NCBI GenBank assembly: GCA_051294375.1
Contig: CM119264.1
Coordinates: 16,713,245 to 16,777,244, forward strand
Reading direction: 5' to 3'
Origin: Paraspadella gotoi
Taxonomy: Eukaryota > Chaetognatha
Length of the DNA: 64,000 nt
Below are positions 37,035-49,248 of this stretch, piece by piece; positions within the stretch are counted from its first letter, which is position 1; the number at the start of each line of letters is the position of its first letter. Below the pieces are notes generated by a model. The model was not told where the DNA came from. It worked only from the letters and a program-made list of their open reading frames with translations, and searched no databases. Position numbers and translations under genes: made by a program.

Positions 37035-40000
37035 AACTCTCGTCCCGCCTTCTGAGACTGCGGTGACGTCATCGACCCGGCGATGAAGACGAAAATGACG
37101 ACGATGAAGACCAAGAAGATGACGACTACAACGACGTCGTGGAAAATAATAGGAATTGCGCTGACGTCTTTGTATACGTTACAGCGGCGACGACTAAGAC
37201 GACGAAGCGGAAAGAAAAGAGAATAGGGTTGACGTGGACGCTCCTCATGACGCTAAAAACAAAGACGAAACCGACGACGAAAACGTTTTTTTTTTTTCAT
37301 CTCAAAATCGGAGAAAGAAATTAGAACTTTTGTTTCGCTCATCCGTGAGTAGATTTTCAATGATGGTTTTATGAAAAAAGGCGAAACGACAATTAAAGAA
37401 ATGGAAACGATAAATCCGCGGGAAATGAGAAAATTGGCGTCTGACGCTGATACTCCGTACGCCGTACGAAATGGTTGGGGAGAAAGTTTTCTAAAATAAG
37501 GGGATCCAGGGATTCTGTAAACGAGAATCAATCTTAATTTTCCTCCGCGTAATAAACCCCCAAAAAATCACTTTGGGACATAACGAGGACTAAGGAAGAA
37601 TTACGAGCAAAGGCTCAACCGAGGATTCCATTAATAAAGAATAAGGAGACGAAGTGACGGAAATATAGCGTTCGCCACTTTCTGGGAAAAGTCTCGTGGT
37701 TGCACCTGCCAAAACATTTTTGCTTTGAAACGCCATAACACGTATTGCGAAACCCTCTTGACCAATTTTATTTTAAGACAGGATTATCTCTCCATTTACT
37801 TTCCGCTATTTTCTGTTTATCTATGTACTTCAATCAAGTTTACGATAAGTCGAATTGCGAAACAATTTTAATTCCTAAAAATTAACAGGCGCGATTCCAT
37901 TTTTTTTTTTAAATTAAAAACAATTTATCAAACTCGCAAAGCAATGCAATGCAATGCAATTCGATTCCAAAAGAGTAATGAGTCGTTTAATTAATAAAGA
38001 GAGCGCGGAGGTGGCTGAACACGAGGAGCCCTATTCAAAATGAAGCAGCCGTAGATGAAGACAGAGACGGAAGCGACATCAATGGCGAATAGTTACGAGT
38101 CTCGTTTTCGCGTTCCTATTAACGACCGACCAGGGACGCCAAAGTAGTGGCCGTCGTCGTCGTCCCTGTCATTGTTGATTTCAGCGTCGCTTCGACAACA
38201 ATAAAAAAAAACTTATGTCTAGTCTTTTCGAGGTCTAAACGATAAATATCTTCCAAACAAAACGTTAATTAAACCCCATGGACGACCCTGGAAGTTGTAG
38301 TAACTTTATGTTTCCATGTTTCCATACAATACAATACAACGTCGGTGTTTTCTGTTTTTCAACTTCGACCAGAAAAATTGGATTTATTTTAGACGAATTA
38401 AAAATTTGATAACCAATTTTTGCCGAAACGCGTTTGACTTAAATCGTCTTCGTTGCTCTTTTGCTTTTTTTTTAAAAACCATTCTAAATAAAGCTTCTTT
38501 TCCATCATAGATATTAACATCGAAAACGGAATCATCGGTTGTTTTTACGAGGTCATTGTTGATTTTATTCACGAAGGACATTCGCCTTTGTTAATGGAAT
38601 AGAGAAGGGACGCTGATAAAAATTAAAAAAAGATCAATATCATGTCCAATAAAAAAAAATTTGAATGGAAAACTAGAATGAATATTGTTGCCGGCTGGGT
38701 ATTATTTTTTTAACTAGTAAGATCGAATCAATGGGATAAAGAATTTTCAAAAGTAATTTCACAAGCAATGATTGGCTGTTTCGCTCTCGTTGACTTTCCG
38801 ATTCGCGTCGTTCACACTGATGGTAACCAAGCAATTATTTTGATGATAATTACAAATTCTTTACGATGCGACCGCTAAAAATTTAATTTTTTTCAAAACC
38901 TGTTTCAGATGTTTTCGCAATTTATGCTACGATCCTCATTTGCAAATGATGACTTGGTTAAAAAATTTTTTAAAGAAAAAATAACCTTTTTTAACTTTTT
39001 TTTCGAACAACAAAATTAAAAATATATAAGACAATATGTGTTATCTAATACTTTTTAATACTTTACAACGTAATGTGTTCATTGTGTTCTATTATCGGTC
39101 GCGCTGACTCACAATTAAGTCGAACGTTTCCGGGTTTTAATTGGTTCTGCCAGCGAATCGGGCAGAGAAGAGAAAGGGAATGATTCGCGAGGAGGGGCAG
39201 GGTGAGGAGGAGAAAGAACAAAGGAACCGAATGTACATGAGCCGAAAAGCTGGAGCACCAAAGGCTGCGGAACCGCGTCTAACCAGGAAAACGTAACTCA
39301 GATAGAGACCCATAAAAAGTATAGGGGGAAGAGGGGCAGACCGAAAGGCGGGGCGGGAACGCGCTGTTACGTAGAGCAGAATCGGCCGAGAAAAATCGAG
39401 GTGGGGGTTCGAGAAGTAAGACAGTTACGGCGGTGATCCAGTTTGAGTCAACTCAGAAACCCACGAGAAAAAAAAAAGCTTCATTTTTTTAGCTCTGAGA
39501 AAGGTCGGGGGGTCATGGAATTTGTTTAGATTGATGGTAGACGCTTGAACAATCGTTATTTGTTGGATCAACTAGATAATTTTGACGAATATCCAGATGA
39601 CACGGATAAAGCAGTTTTCGACGACGGCGATGACGACGACCATGACGCCAGCTCGTCAGTAAACGACCTCCGTTTTCGTTTAAAGGTCGCCACAGGAAAC
39701 GAGAACGAACGTGTTTTATTAATGAAGGAGGCGCGTGTCCGGATTCCGCGCCAGGAGCGCCAATTTGGTTCGCCGACAAGACAATACGAGGCGCGCCTAA
39801 AATGGGCCCCGGGTTGAGCCGACAGAATCGTCGAGTCGAAAGTTTGAGGCAACAAGATTATTGTTAGCCTCTTTTTTCTGTCAAATATTTTTATAATTAT
39901 GTATATTTTTACTAGAAAAAAGTTTTTTATCTTGTAAAATTTAACGATCATGGCTCCTGGGATTTGCATATTTTAAGCGAAGGAATTTCCTGGGAAGAAG

Positions 40001-41566
40001 CGGCGGAAATTGGCCGGGATTTGATCTTCGCCGCAGGAGTTACAAAAGGACCATAAAAAAACGGGCTCCAATTTTCCGAAGCGGTGAAAGCGACGGAAAC
40101 AGTGGGAAAAAGTCAACTCATGGCACCGCGTGGCTCTGCAACGCACGGTATGGCATCGATTGCAAGATTTTTCGGTGAGGAAAAAGATGACTAAATGAGA
40201 GAGCGACATTGAAGTCAACGGCTATGAGGAAGACGACGAGGAAAATAACCGCTTCGATTACGACAAGCGGGAGCCTCTATTGACCAACGATGACGCTATT
40301 AACTCGCAGAAATAACCTCATCTTTGTCCTCGAACGCTGAAGGAGAAAAAGGAAAACTTTGCTAACACTTTTGTTTGGAGACGTGGCACCGCAAAAATTT
40401 GGTCGCGTTGTGTGAGTGAGTGAGTGAGTGTCTGTCAGTGTTTAGAGAGAGACTGGAGGAGAGAGAGAGTAGAGAAGAGAGAGAGAGAGAAGAGATGAGA
40501 GAAAAAAGAGCGATGAGAGGAGAGAGAGAGAGAGATGTGGAGACGAAGAGAGAGAGAGAGAGGCAGGCACGTCATGACAGGGAAGTGTCGCTTCATTTCA
40601 TTTGATAATTCTAACGCCAACTATCGAAACTCGAGTTCATACAATTACTCAGTGTATTACAAAGCTTTATAATCTTACTGTAATAAGAATTCTGCAACTG
40701 CTTTTAGTAAGAACCATGAAAGCACTCCACGTGAACACTGAACACGGCGTAGCACCTGCTTTTCCCGATGCCATTTGCGCCCGTGAATCTACGTAAAAAG
40801 TGAGTTTGGAAACGCGACGCAGATCCAAAAACAAGATCATTCGAGACAGCAACAGATGGGGCAACTTATTCCCTTTGCTTAGTTGTTTGAGGCGTGAGTC
40901 TCCGTCGACCACGTCAGCGTTTCGAGACCAAAAGATTTTGGTTAGCGGCGACAGTTTTTTACAAATTGTTTTATTGTTGTTTTCTATAAAAATATATTAT
41001 GGTTAATATTAATGAGAAATCGAGATCAAGGAACCGACCAAAAGAGGAAATGAAAATTCATAGAACGGTCATGTGTCATAACTGATCATCACACTTTAAA
41101 TAAACATCTTTAGTATAGAAGATTTTTCGACCTAAGAAAGTCGCGGGTTCGAGGCCGGCAATGACCCCTTAGTCAAGGACAGACGCGTTCTCGAGGGATT
41201 CACTCGACGGAGAAAACTCGAGGGGACTAAACGCACGAAGGTAATAAAGGGGAAAGAGATGTACTACGCCATTCCTCTCCTAGAGATTATGGGCCGAGAA
41301 ATGACGACGATAAAAAAATTGCGTCATGAAAAAAATGAGTCGCAATCGAAATCGACGAGAAATTGGCGGAAGAAAACGGGAAGCCCCCTTTTCGGTCCCT
41401 TGGCTAAAAAAAAACGACCAGTAAACTATGAGATAGGCCGAAACGTTTTGGATACAGACGAATATTCCTGAACCTTTTTTCCTTTTTTTTCTATTAGCTT
41501 TAACAGAAAGGTCTGTGGCATTAAAAATGTTTCACAATTTTTTAAAAAAAGAGAGAGATCCGCTTC

Positions 41567-41842
41567 GCTTTTTTTCACTTTCACACCCTCGCGATTATCC
41601 TTGCTTCTTTCCTTCCTTTCTTTTCGTGACGTATATTCAGATTCCGCTGTTCATCCACACCACGATATTCTTCTCATCCGCTATTTATCTCAGCTCCTTT
41701 TTTCGATGTACCTTCCATTCTCTCCCTACTTCCCTTCACCACCTTCACCTTCCATTTCCCTCGCAACTCAACCGCAAGTAACCCTGTCCACAAACGGCAA
41801 TCTCCCTGGCGACCATCCGTCATAACTTGCCATAACAACAAA
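41567..41842 (+). repeat. Duplicated 280-base segment, left copy (abuts gap)
   Basis: It matches 42597-42872 almost base for base apart from scattered one-base indels, and stops at the N run 41843-41867. The right copy runs straight into the 3.2 kb tandem unit. Confidence 0.85.
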
Positions 41843-41867
41843 NNNNNNNNNNNNNNNNNNNNNNNNN
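41843..41867. other. Assembly gap (run of N)
   Basis: About 25 unknown bases, flanked on the left by a 280-base sequence that recurs at 42.60-42.87 kb. Confidence 0.99.
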
Positions 41868-42390
41868 TAAAATCCACGCTACTTTCCACTTTTCACAGTG
41901 TGGGTCCCAATCATAGTACAATCACAGAGTACAGTGAAGAATCAAAATTCAAAGTCGGTTTTTTTTTTCACGAATTGCAATAATGTAAAGTATCTTTACG
42001 CGCATAGAATCTATTCCCTCATTCGACAATCTATGATCAACAACACAAGTGGAGCACCAAAAATTTGTAATTTTATTTTATGCCGCATTCACTCGAAAAA
42101 TTTTTGGAAATATAATCTCGCGTTCATTAAAAAATATATTTAGAATTTTTTCTTATTAAAAATTCAGCTCTACTTTACTGTCTCATCAATTATCTCTATT
42201 CGTTATCGTTACAACCCCTTTATCTGTCCCGTTCTCCGTCTCACTGTCTCTCATCGCCCTAAGCTTAAAGAGCAAATTTATGCGTCGGTTATGTTATGAC
42301 CCGATTGTTAACTCTGGCCGTTTTGGGAAACGGGGTAACGTAGAAATGGATGGATGTACGTGAAGAAATGAAAGTGCTATAAGATGGAAT

Positions 42391-42430
<40 letters not shown>

Positions 42431-42596
42431 AGAGAGAGAGAGAGAGAGGAAGAAAAAGAAGAGTAAAAAGCAAGATGGGAGGGGCAGTGAGTCTCTTTTG
42501 GAAGATGTTAGATTTATTCATAGTCTTCGGTTTTTCCCAAACACGGTCGTTTTGTCAAACTGATTTCCAGACGCCGCCCTATACTTCTTTTTCTAC

Positions 42597-42872
42597 CGCT
42601 TCCTTTTTCACTTATCCACACCCTCCGATTATCCTTCGCTTCTTTCCTTCCTTTCTTTTCGTGACGTATATTCAAGATTCCCGCTTCATCCACACACGAT
42701 ATTCTTCTCATTCCGCTATTTTATCTCAGCTCCTTTTTCGATGTACCTTCCATTCCTCCCTACTTCCTTCACCACCTTCACCTTCCATTTCCCTCGCAAC
42801 TAACCGCAAGTAACCCTGTCCACAAACGGCAATCTCCCTGGCGACCATCCGTCATAACTTGCCATAACAAAA
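42597..42872 (+). repeat. Duplicated 280-base segment, right copy
   Basis: The partner of the segment at 41567-41842. It leads without a break into the left 3.2 kb unit. Confidence 0.85.
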
Positions 42873-43210
42873 ACAAGAAAGAAGACTTAGTTTTTGTTTG
42901 GCAATAGACGTCGGAGAAGACCCGCCCCCGTCGCCGCCCGCGCGGCGCACCCTTATGACAGTCTTTCTTCACTCACACACTCACGCTTCGATCTCCTCCG
43001 CCGCTTCGTGTTTTCTCGTAAGTCTCGAATCTCTGTCTCAAAAGACTTTTTGACTTTATTTTCATTGATTGTTATTCTGACGGAGAGAAAAATTAGCCTG
43101 AACTCCGACAATGTTTGCACGGCATAAATATATTAAGTATTAAGAAGGTCATACCTTCCGAATTGGACAAGTTACTAATCATCAGCTGACGAAGAATGCG
43201 CAATCCTCAC

Positions 43211-44968
43211 CGTAGCAAGAACGGAGGAGTAGGGATCGTCGAGCGTCTTCCAGATCTTGTACTTGGCTGCCTTCCAGCGACTTTTCTCCATGTCTTCGCG
43301 GAGACTGGACGACTTCCGCTGCTTAGGGAGGCCAAAGTAGTCTTCGGCCATCGTGTCGATCGCTTCATCCTCGCTCGTCGTCGTCTGTAGAGGATCTCGG
43401 CGGCGAATAATTTGCAAACAAACTTTAATACTGAGTCTACTTTATTTTCTTTTATCTTTTCAAGCTCTTAATTTTTTTTAAATATATGAAACCGGAAAAA
43501 CAAAATTTTTTTTTCAAAAATATTTCAGTAAAAAAAACACTCATCGACTCAAGGTGATCAGTTATCGACTCTTAGAAATAAACCAAACCGGAAACCGATT
43601 TTCTGTTTTCAATCGTGAAAATGAGTTTTCATTTTGGCTCTTCACCCGAGTCCGTCCCTTTCTAATCTGCGCCCTAAAATCCTCCAATTTGGGCGAGAGT
43701 TTTTCCTGTGCGTCCCTGTGCTGCCTGTAGGGCATTCGCAGCACGCCTCGATCTGCTTCTGCGTCGATGCCCCAAAAAGCCAACTCCTCTTCGAAAAGAG
43801 GTCCGCCACTGATCGAACATACATTTATCGTATCTTTAACAAACGACGCACGTTTTTCGAATGAAGATTAAATAACATCTAGCGGACTCCTCACCACTCC
43901 AGAGGCATGTGCAGTCTCCGCCGTGCGGTAAAAGTTGAGGATTCGCCTGAAAAGACTCCCGGGTGTTCGATCGAAGAAAAACTCGTTTCTTTCGGAATCG
44001 GAACTCGGGAAAGTTGTGCTCTCGGACTCGGCGAGCCAGGCCAGCCGCGGTATCGGGAATGTTGCGCAGCGACGTCTCGCGGGTAAGTCTCGTGGCGAAT
44101 CCGGCCCCGTTGATGGTGATACGATGATCCTTTGGAAGGGCGGGGAAAAGCGGGGCGGGGGTAGGCCGCCCGAGCCAATCAAAAAGGAAATAAGTGAAAC
44201 GCTCGCTTTGGTGAGCACTGAACACTTTCCGCCGAAATTTAACTTTTCCCGCCTGATTAGTTTTTCTGAACTATTTTTAGATTTCCGATGGTGAGCGATA
44301 AAAAAAAGAAATTAGTTTTGTCTTTCTAAAAACCTCGTAACTTAGCCTTTAGGCCGTTTTTGTTTTGGCTCTGTTTTGAAGTTTTTTTTTTTGGGCGGCC
44401 AAAAAAACAGAGCGCACCGTTCCCAATGGAATGGAGTTTTTTTTTCAATAACTATTTATTTCACGTCGCGACATCTTTCCGGTGAGCCTTTTCACGAGTT
44501 GTTCGTCGTGGTTTTTCGTTTCGTCGATCCGGTGAGTTTTTGGTTCGTAAACGCGGAAGACCTTACCTTTCTTTGGTACGAACGTTTATACTCCTGCGTT
44601 GATAATCGACATCTGATGGGTAAGGATTGGACGACCTTGAAACGGCTGCTGCTGCGGTTGTTGTTGTTGTTGTTGCTCTGTTTTGTTGTAGGGAGGGACT
44701 TTGTTTGTTGCTGTTTGGGGCGTAGAGGGAGTTGTTTTCCCCAGCGCTGCATAGAATCTAGGAGGCTAAAATGATAAATCGATCATTGGAAATTTGTTCA
44801 AGGAATGTTTAATTGTTTATCCTCCGACTCACCAAACACTATATTAATTCTAAAATTTCAGTTGAGCTATAATTTGACCACCGGTACCTGATCCCTACTC
44901 TTCCACTAAAAAAAGGCAAAAATTTGACATTGAATCTCAATTAAATAATTTTGATGGACAAGCAGAAC

Positions 44969-44999
<31 letters not shown>

Positions 45000-45585
45000 A
45001 AGAAGAAGAAAAAAAGAAACGCCGACGGCAACGGCGGAAAATAGGGTTGTAGGTCGAAAAGAGAGTTCCGACTCAATTATCGGAGGAACTCCTCGTCAAT
45101 ATTTTTATGATCTACAGTAAACCTTCATCCTTTATGCATCCAAAACTCGAAGGAAGATCCGAGTTTTTTATGCCGAAGATTAGGCTTCGGCAGCCAAAAC
45201 GGTGATGCGAGCGAGGAGCACGCATTGGCGCATTGCGCACTTGAGAAAAATTTTATGAACAAAATGGTCTTTAAAAACAGATAGATAGATAGTATCGATA
45301 GATAGATAGATACATAAAAAGAGAAAGAGAGAGTGTGCTGACCCTTACCCCTGACGGCGCGTTGCACAATGTCGGCCATGCTGGCATCGCTTCCTCTGAC
45401 GTCCTTGGCCGAAGTTGAAGGATGTGGAAAGAGGTGAGGATGAGCATAGGCGGCCGTGAGTGAAAGGGTGGCCGTATGGGTGGGAGAAGGAGTGGGGATG
45501 AAAGTGAAGGGGAGGAGGTGAGTTATGCCGTCCACGGGGTGAGAGGGCGTTCCAGGGGTTTTCTTCAGGTTGACCCACGCGTTGG
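43211..45585 (-). pseudogene. Second, frame-broken copy of five Kv3/Shaw N-terminal and T1 exons
   Basis: The left tandem unit repeats channel exons 2-6 at about 45349-45585, 44567-44757, 43895-44129, 43646-43808 and 43211-43384. Their lengths are 237, 191, 235, 163 and 174 bases against 237, 186, 223, 158 and 173 in the intact copy. The T1 pieces (such as FRRILNFYRTAE) are recognisable but scattered over frames, and the last exon has a stop caused by one extra G. Splice sites are mostly kept. Either this is a false duplicate from unpolished reads or a recent broken duplication; it should not be counted as extra coding sequence. Confidence 0.8.
44972..45010 (+). repeat. (AAG)n microsatellite
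   Basis: About 13 GAA/AAG triplets in the left tandem copy. The right copy has a different, interrupted version at about 48117-48202 (GAAAAA and GAAGAA mixed). This is the most divergent part of the two units. Confidence 0.9.
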
Positions 45586-46397
45586 CTGTTCGAGATAAGA
45601 GGAAAAGGAGCCGGGCGAGTACAGGGGAGAAGCGGGGAGAAGATAAGTTAAAGAGGAGAATAGAGAAAGGAAATGAAACGGGTTATATCATGTATGAGAA
45701 TAGGGAAAAGAATCTGAGGGAGAAAGAGAATTCAGTGGAAACGGGAAAGAGAAAGAGTTGAATATGAATGAAAGACGAGAGATTGGGGGGGCGAGAGAGA
45801 AAAATGATAATGGAGGATGAATCGATCTTAGTAAATTAATCGCTCGTTGGTCTTTTTTTTTTTCTAGTAGTAATAATTTACCGGTTACTTTTGTAAAATC
45901 TTTCGTTAGTTTTAAATTACCACGACAACGACAGATACGCCTTTTCCCGAGCACGCTCGTAGGTATTAGATAATACATCAGCTTTTCTGTTCAATATTCC
46001 CAGCAACGAGCCCGATTCGACGCCTCCTAAGTTTGCCTTGAAAACATTTTACAGCTTGAATTTTTTTTACAAGAAAGAAGACTTAGTTTTTGTTTGGCAA
46101 TAGACGTCAGAGAAGACCCGCCCGTCGCCGCCGCGCGGCGCAGCCTTATGACAGTCTTTCTTCACTCACCACTCACGCTTCGATTCTCCTCCGCCGCTTC
46201 GTGGTTTCTCGGTAAGTCTCGAATCTCTGTCTCAAAAGACTTTTTGACTTATTTTCATTGATTGTTATTCTGACGGAGAGAAAAATTAGCCTTGAACTCC
46301 GACAATGTTGCACGGCATAAATATATTATAAATATATTATACCTTCCGAATTGGACAAGTTACTAATCATCGCTGACGAAGAATGCGCAATCCTCAC

Positions 46398-46570
46398 CGT
46401 AGCAAGAACGGAGGAGTAGGGATCGTCGAGCGTCTTCCAGATCTTGTACTTGGCTGCCTTCCAGCGACTTTTCTCCATGTCTTCGCGGAGACTGGACGAC
46501 TTCCGCTGCTTAGGGAGGCCAAAGTAGTCTTCGGCCATCGTGTCGATCGCTTCATCCTCCTCGTCGTCGT
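46398..46570 (-). CDS. Kv3/Shaw channel, T1-to-S1 linker exon
   Basis: The acceptor CTCTACAG and donor ACG|GTGAGG bound 173 bases. The peptide begins with the acidic run DDDEEDEAIDTMAEDYFGLP, then KQRKSSSLREDMEKSRW, and ends YKIWKTLDDPYSSVLAT. The motif W....IW...(D/E)DPYSS is the conserved segment just before S1 in Kv3 channels, and the exon joins in phase to the S1 exon at 31490 across an intron of about 15 kb. The same exon recurs, with an extra base, at 43211-43384. Confidence 0.92.
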
Positions 46571-46827
46571 CTGTAGAGGATCTCGGCGGCGAATATTTGC
46601 AACAAACTTTATACTGAGCTACTTTATTTTCTTTTATCTTTTCAGCTCTTAATTTTTTTTTAAATATATGAAACCGGAAAAACAAAATTTTTTTTTCAAA
46701 ATATTTCAGTAAAAAAAACACTCATCGACTCAAGGTGAGTCAGTTATCGACTCTTAGAAATAAACCAAAACGGAAACCGATTTTCTGTTTTCAAATCGTG
46801 AAAATGAGTTTCATTTTGGCTTCTCAC

Positions 46828-46985
46828 CCGAGTCCGTCCTTTCTATCTGCGCCCTAAAATCCTCCAATTTGGCGAGAGTTTCCTGTGCGTCCCTGTGCTG
46901 CCTGTAGGGCATCCAGCAGCACGCCTCGATCTGCTTCTCGTCGATGCCCCAAAAAGCCAACTCCTCTTCGAAAAGAGGTCCGCAC
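46828..46985 (-). CDS. Kv3/Shaw channel, T1 domain second exon
   Basis: The acceptor is TTTCGATTCAG and the donor TCGG|GTGAGA. The exon reads [20 protein letters not shown] then [17 protein letters not shown]. Together with the His at the end of the preceding exon it completes HX5CX20CC, the zinc-binding motif of the T1 interface in non-Shaker Kv channels. In the known family this domain makes the cytoplasmic tetramer and decides which subunits co-assemble. Confidence 0.95.
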
Positions 46986-47068
46986 CTGAATCGAAACATA
47001 ACATATCGTATCTTTAACAACGACGCACGTTTTCGATGAAGATTAATAACATCTAGCGGACTCCTCAC

Positions 47069-47291
47069 CACTCCAGAGGCATGTGCAGTCTCCCCGTGCG
47101 GTAAAAGTTGAGGATTGCCTGAAAGACTCCCGGGTGTCGATCGAAGAAAAACTCGTTTCTTTCGGGATCGAACTCGGGAAAGTTGTGCTCGGACTCGGCG
47201 AGCCAGGCCAGCCGCGTATCGGGAATGTTGCGCAGCGTCTCGCGGTAAGTCTCGTGGCGAATCCCGCCCACGTTGATGGTGATACGACTGC
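47069..47291 (-). CDS. Kv3/Shaw channel, T1 domain first exon
   Basis: The acceptor is CCCTCTCAAG and the donor TG|GTGAGG. The peptide begins [19 protein letters not shown], then DTRLAWLAE and [20 protein letters not shown], and ends TGRLHMPLE plus the split Trp codon. NVGG, the DTRLAWLA strand and [10 protein letters not shown] are hallmarks of the BTB-type T1 domain of Kv3/Shaw channels. The frame is intact in this copy; the copy at 43895-44129 is 12 bases longer and broken. Confidence 0.95.
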
Positions 47292-47714
47292 CTTGAGAGG
47301 GCGGGGAAAAGCGGGGCGGGGGTAGGCCGGCCGAGCCAATCAAAAGGAAATAAGTGAAACGCTCGCTTTGTGAGCACTGAACACTTTCCGCCGAAAATTA
47401 ACTTTTCCCGCTGATTAGTTTCTGAACTATTTTTAGATTTCCGATGGTGAGCGATAAAAAAAAAGAAATTAGTTTTGTCTTTCTAAAAACCTCGTCAACT
47501 TAGCCTTTAGGCCGTTTTTGTTTTGCTCTGTTTTGAAGTTTTTTTTTGCGCCAAAAAAACAGAGCGCACCGTTCCAATGGATATGGATTTTTTTTTTCAA
47601 TAACTATTTATTTCACGTCGCGACATCTTCCGGTGACCTTTTCATGAGTTGTTGTCGTGGTTTTTCGTTTCGTCGATCCGGTGGAGTTTTGGTTCGTAAA
47701 CGCGGAAGACTTAC

Positions 47715-47900
47715 CTTTCTTTGGTACGACGTATACTCCTGCGTTGATATCGACATCTGATGGGTAAGGATTGGACGACCTTGAAACGGCTGCTGCTGCG
47801 GTTGTTGTTGTTGTTGTTGCTTGTTGTTGTTGTAGGGAGGGACTTTGTTGTTGCTGTTTGGGCGTAGAGGGAGTTGTTTTCCCAGGCGCTGCCATAGAAT
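47715..47900 (-). CDS. Kv3/Shaw channel, Gln/Thr-rich N-terminal exon
   Basis: The acceptor is TTTTGCCTCTAG; the donor is AAAG|GTAAGT. Phases match exon 2 (48531) and the T1 exon (47291). The peptide is low in complexity: SMAAPGKTTPSTPKQQQQ, more Gln, six Thr, four Ala, then PYPSDVDINAGVYVVPKK leading into the T1 domain. The repeats come from CAA/ACA/GCA triplets. A start at its internal Met is possible if a shorter isoform exists. Such pre-T1 linkers are variable in the family, so the assignment rests on splice phase and position. Confidence 0.7.
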
Positions 47901-48530
47901 CTAGAGGCAAAATTGATAAATCGATCATTGGATTTGTTCAAGGAATGTTTAATTGTTATTCCTCCGACTCACAAACACATATTATTTATTAAATTCTATA
48001 AGTATTTAGCATAGATTGAGCTATAATTTGACCACCGGTACTGATCCCTACTCTTCCACTAAAAAAGGAACAAAAATATTTACATTGAATCTCAATTAAA
48101 TAATTTTGATAGGACAAGAAGAAGAAGAAAAAGAAGAAAAAGAACAGAGAAAAAGAAAAAGAAAAAGAAAAAAGAAAAGAAAAAGAAAAGAAGAGAAGAA
48201 GAAACGCCGACGGCAACGGCGAAAATAGGTTGTAGGTTCGAAAAGAGAGTTCCGACTCAATTATCGGAGGAACTCCTCCGTCAATATTTTATGATCTACA
48301 GTAAACCTTCATCCTTTATGCATCCAAAACTCGAAGGAAGATCCGAGTTTTTTATGCCGAAGATTAGAGCTTCGCAGCCAAAACGGTGATGCGAGCGAGG
48401 AGCACGCATTGCGCATTGCGCACTTGAGAAAAATTTTATGACAAAAATGGTCTTTAAAAACAGATAGATAGATAGATCGATAGATAGATAGATACATAAA
48501 AAGAGAAAGAGAGAGTGTGCTGACCCTTAC

Positions 48531-48767
48531 CCCTGACGGCGCGTTGCACAATGTCGGCCATGCTGGCATCGCTTCCTCTGACGTCCTTGGCCGAAGTTGA
48601 AGGATGTGGAAAGAGGTGAGGATGAGCATAGGCGGCGTGAGTGAAAGGGTGGGCGTATGGGTGGGAGAAGGAGTGGGGATGAAAGTGAAGGGGAGGAGGG
48701 TGAGTTATGCCCTCCACGGGGTGAGAGGGCGTTCCAGGGGGTTTCTTCAGGTTGACCCACGCGTTGG
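48531..48767 (-). CDS. Kv3/Shaw channel, His/Pro-rich N-terminal exon
   Basis: The acceptor CTTATCTCGAACAG is followed by CC AAC GCG TGG; the donor is AGGG|GTAAGG. The peptide reads NAWVNLKKPPGTPSHPVEG, then a strongly His/Pro/Tyr-rich stretch (HFHPHSFSHPYAHPFTHAAY) and ends ASMADIVQRAVR. It accepts one base from exon 1 and donates one to exon 3, so the reading frame is continuous from the start codon at 50419. The same exon recurs at 45349-45585 with compensating indels. Function unknown; the His-rich run could bind metal, which is speculation. Confidence 0.7.
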
Positions 48768-49248
48768 CTGTTCGAGATAAGAGGAAAAGGAGCCGGGCGA
48801 GTACAGGGGAGAAGCGGGGAGAAGATAAGTTAAAGAGAGAGAATAGAGAAAGGAAATGAAACGGGTTATATCATGTATGAGAATAGGAAAAGAATCATGA
48901 GGGAGAAAGAGATTCAGTGGAAACGGGAAAGAGAAAGAGTTGAATATGAATGAAAGACGAGAGATTGGGGGGGCGAGAGAGAAAAATGATAATGGAGGAT
49001 GAATCGATCTTAGTAAATTAATCGCTCGGTTGGTCTTTTTTTTTTTCTAGTAGTAATAATTTACCGGTTACTTTTGTAAAATCTTTCGTTAGTTTTAAAT
49101 TACACGACAACGACAGATACGCCTTTTCCGAGCACGCGTAGGTATTAGATAATAAACATCAGCTTTTCTGTCAATATTCCCAGCAACGAGCCCGATTCGA
49201 CGCTCCTAAGTTTGCCTTGGAAAACATTTACAGCTTGATTTTTTTTTA

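Larger units (their letters stand above)
42873..46068 (+). repeat. Tandem 3.2 kb unit, left (indel-rich) copy
   Basis: A direct repeat of 46069 to about 49248. The two units begin with the same words (ACAAGAAAGAAGACTTAG) and stay collinear to the end. Differences are mostly single extra bases in this copy (for example CCCTTTCTAATC against CCTTTCTATC, TTTGGGCG against TTTGGCG). The pattern is typical of raw long-read insertions and atypical of evolved divergence, which would show mainly substitutions. Confidence 0.92.
46069..49248 (+). repeat. Tandem 3.2 kb unit, right (intact) copy
   Basis: The right-hand unit of the direct duplication. Its five minus-strand channel exons have open frames and matching splice phases. 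Confidence 0.92.

Noticed and set aside
41120-41160. tRNA-like word GCGGGTTCGAGGCCGGC
   Set aside because: A T-arm-like match only; the preceding 50 bases cannot form D or anticodon arms.
43175-45585. A second potassium channel gene at 43-45.6 kb
   Set aside because: It lacks any membrane or pore exon, matches the exons at 46.4-48.8 kb almost exactly, and differs by indels; treated as a duplicate copy.
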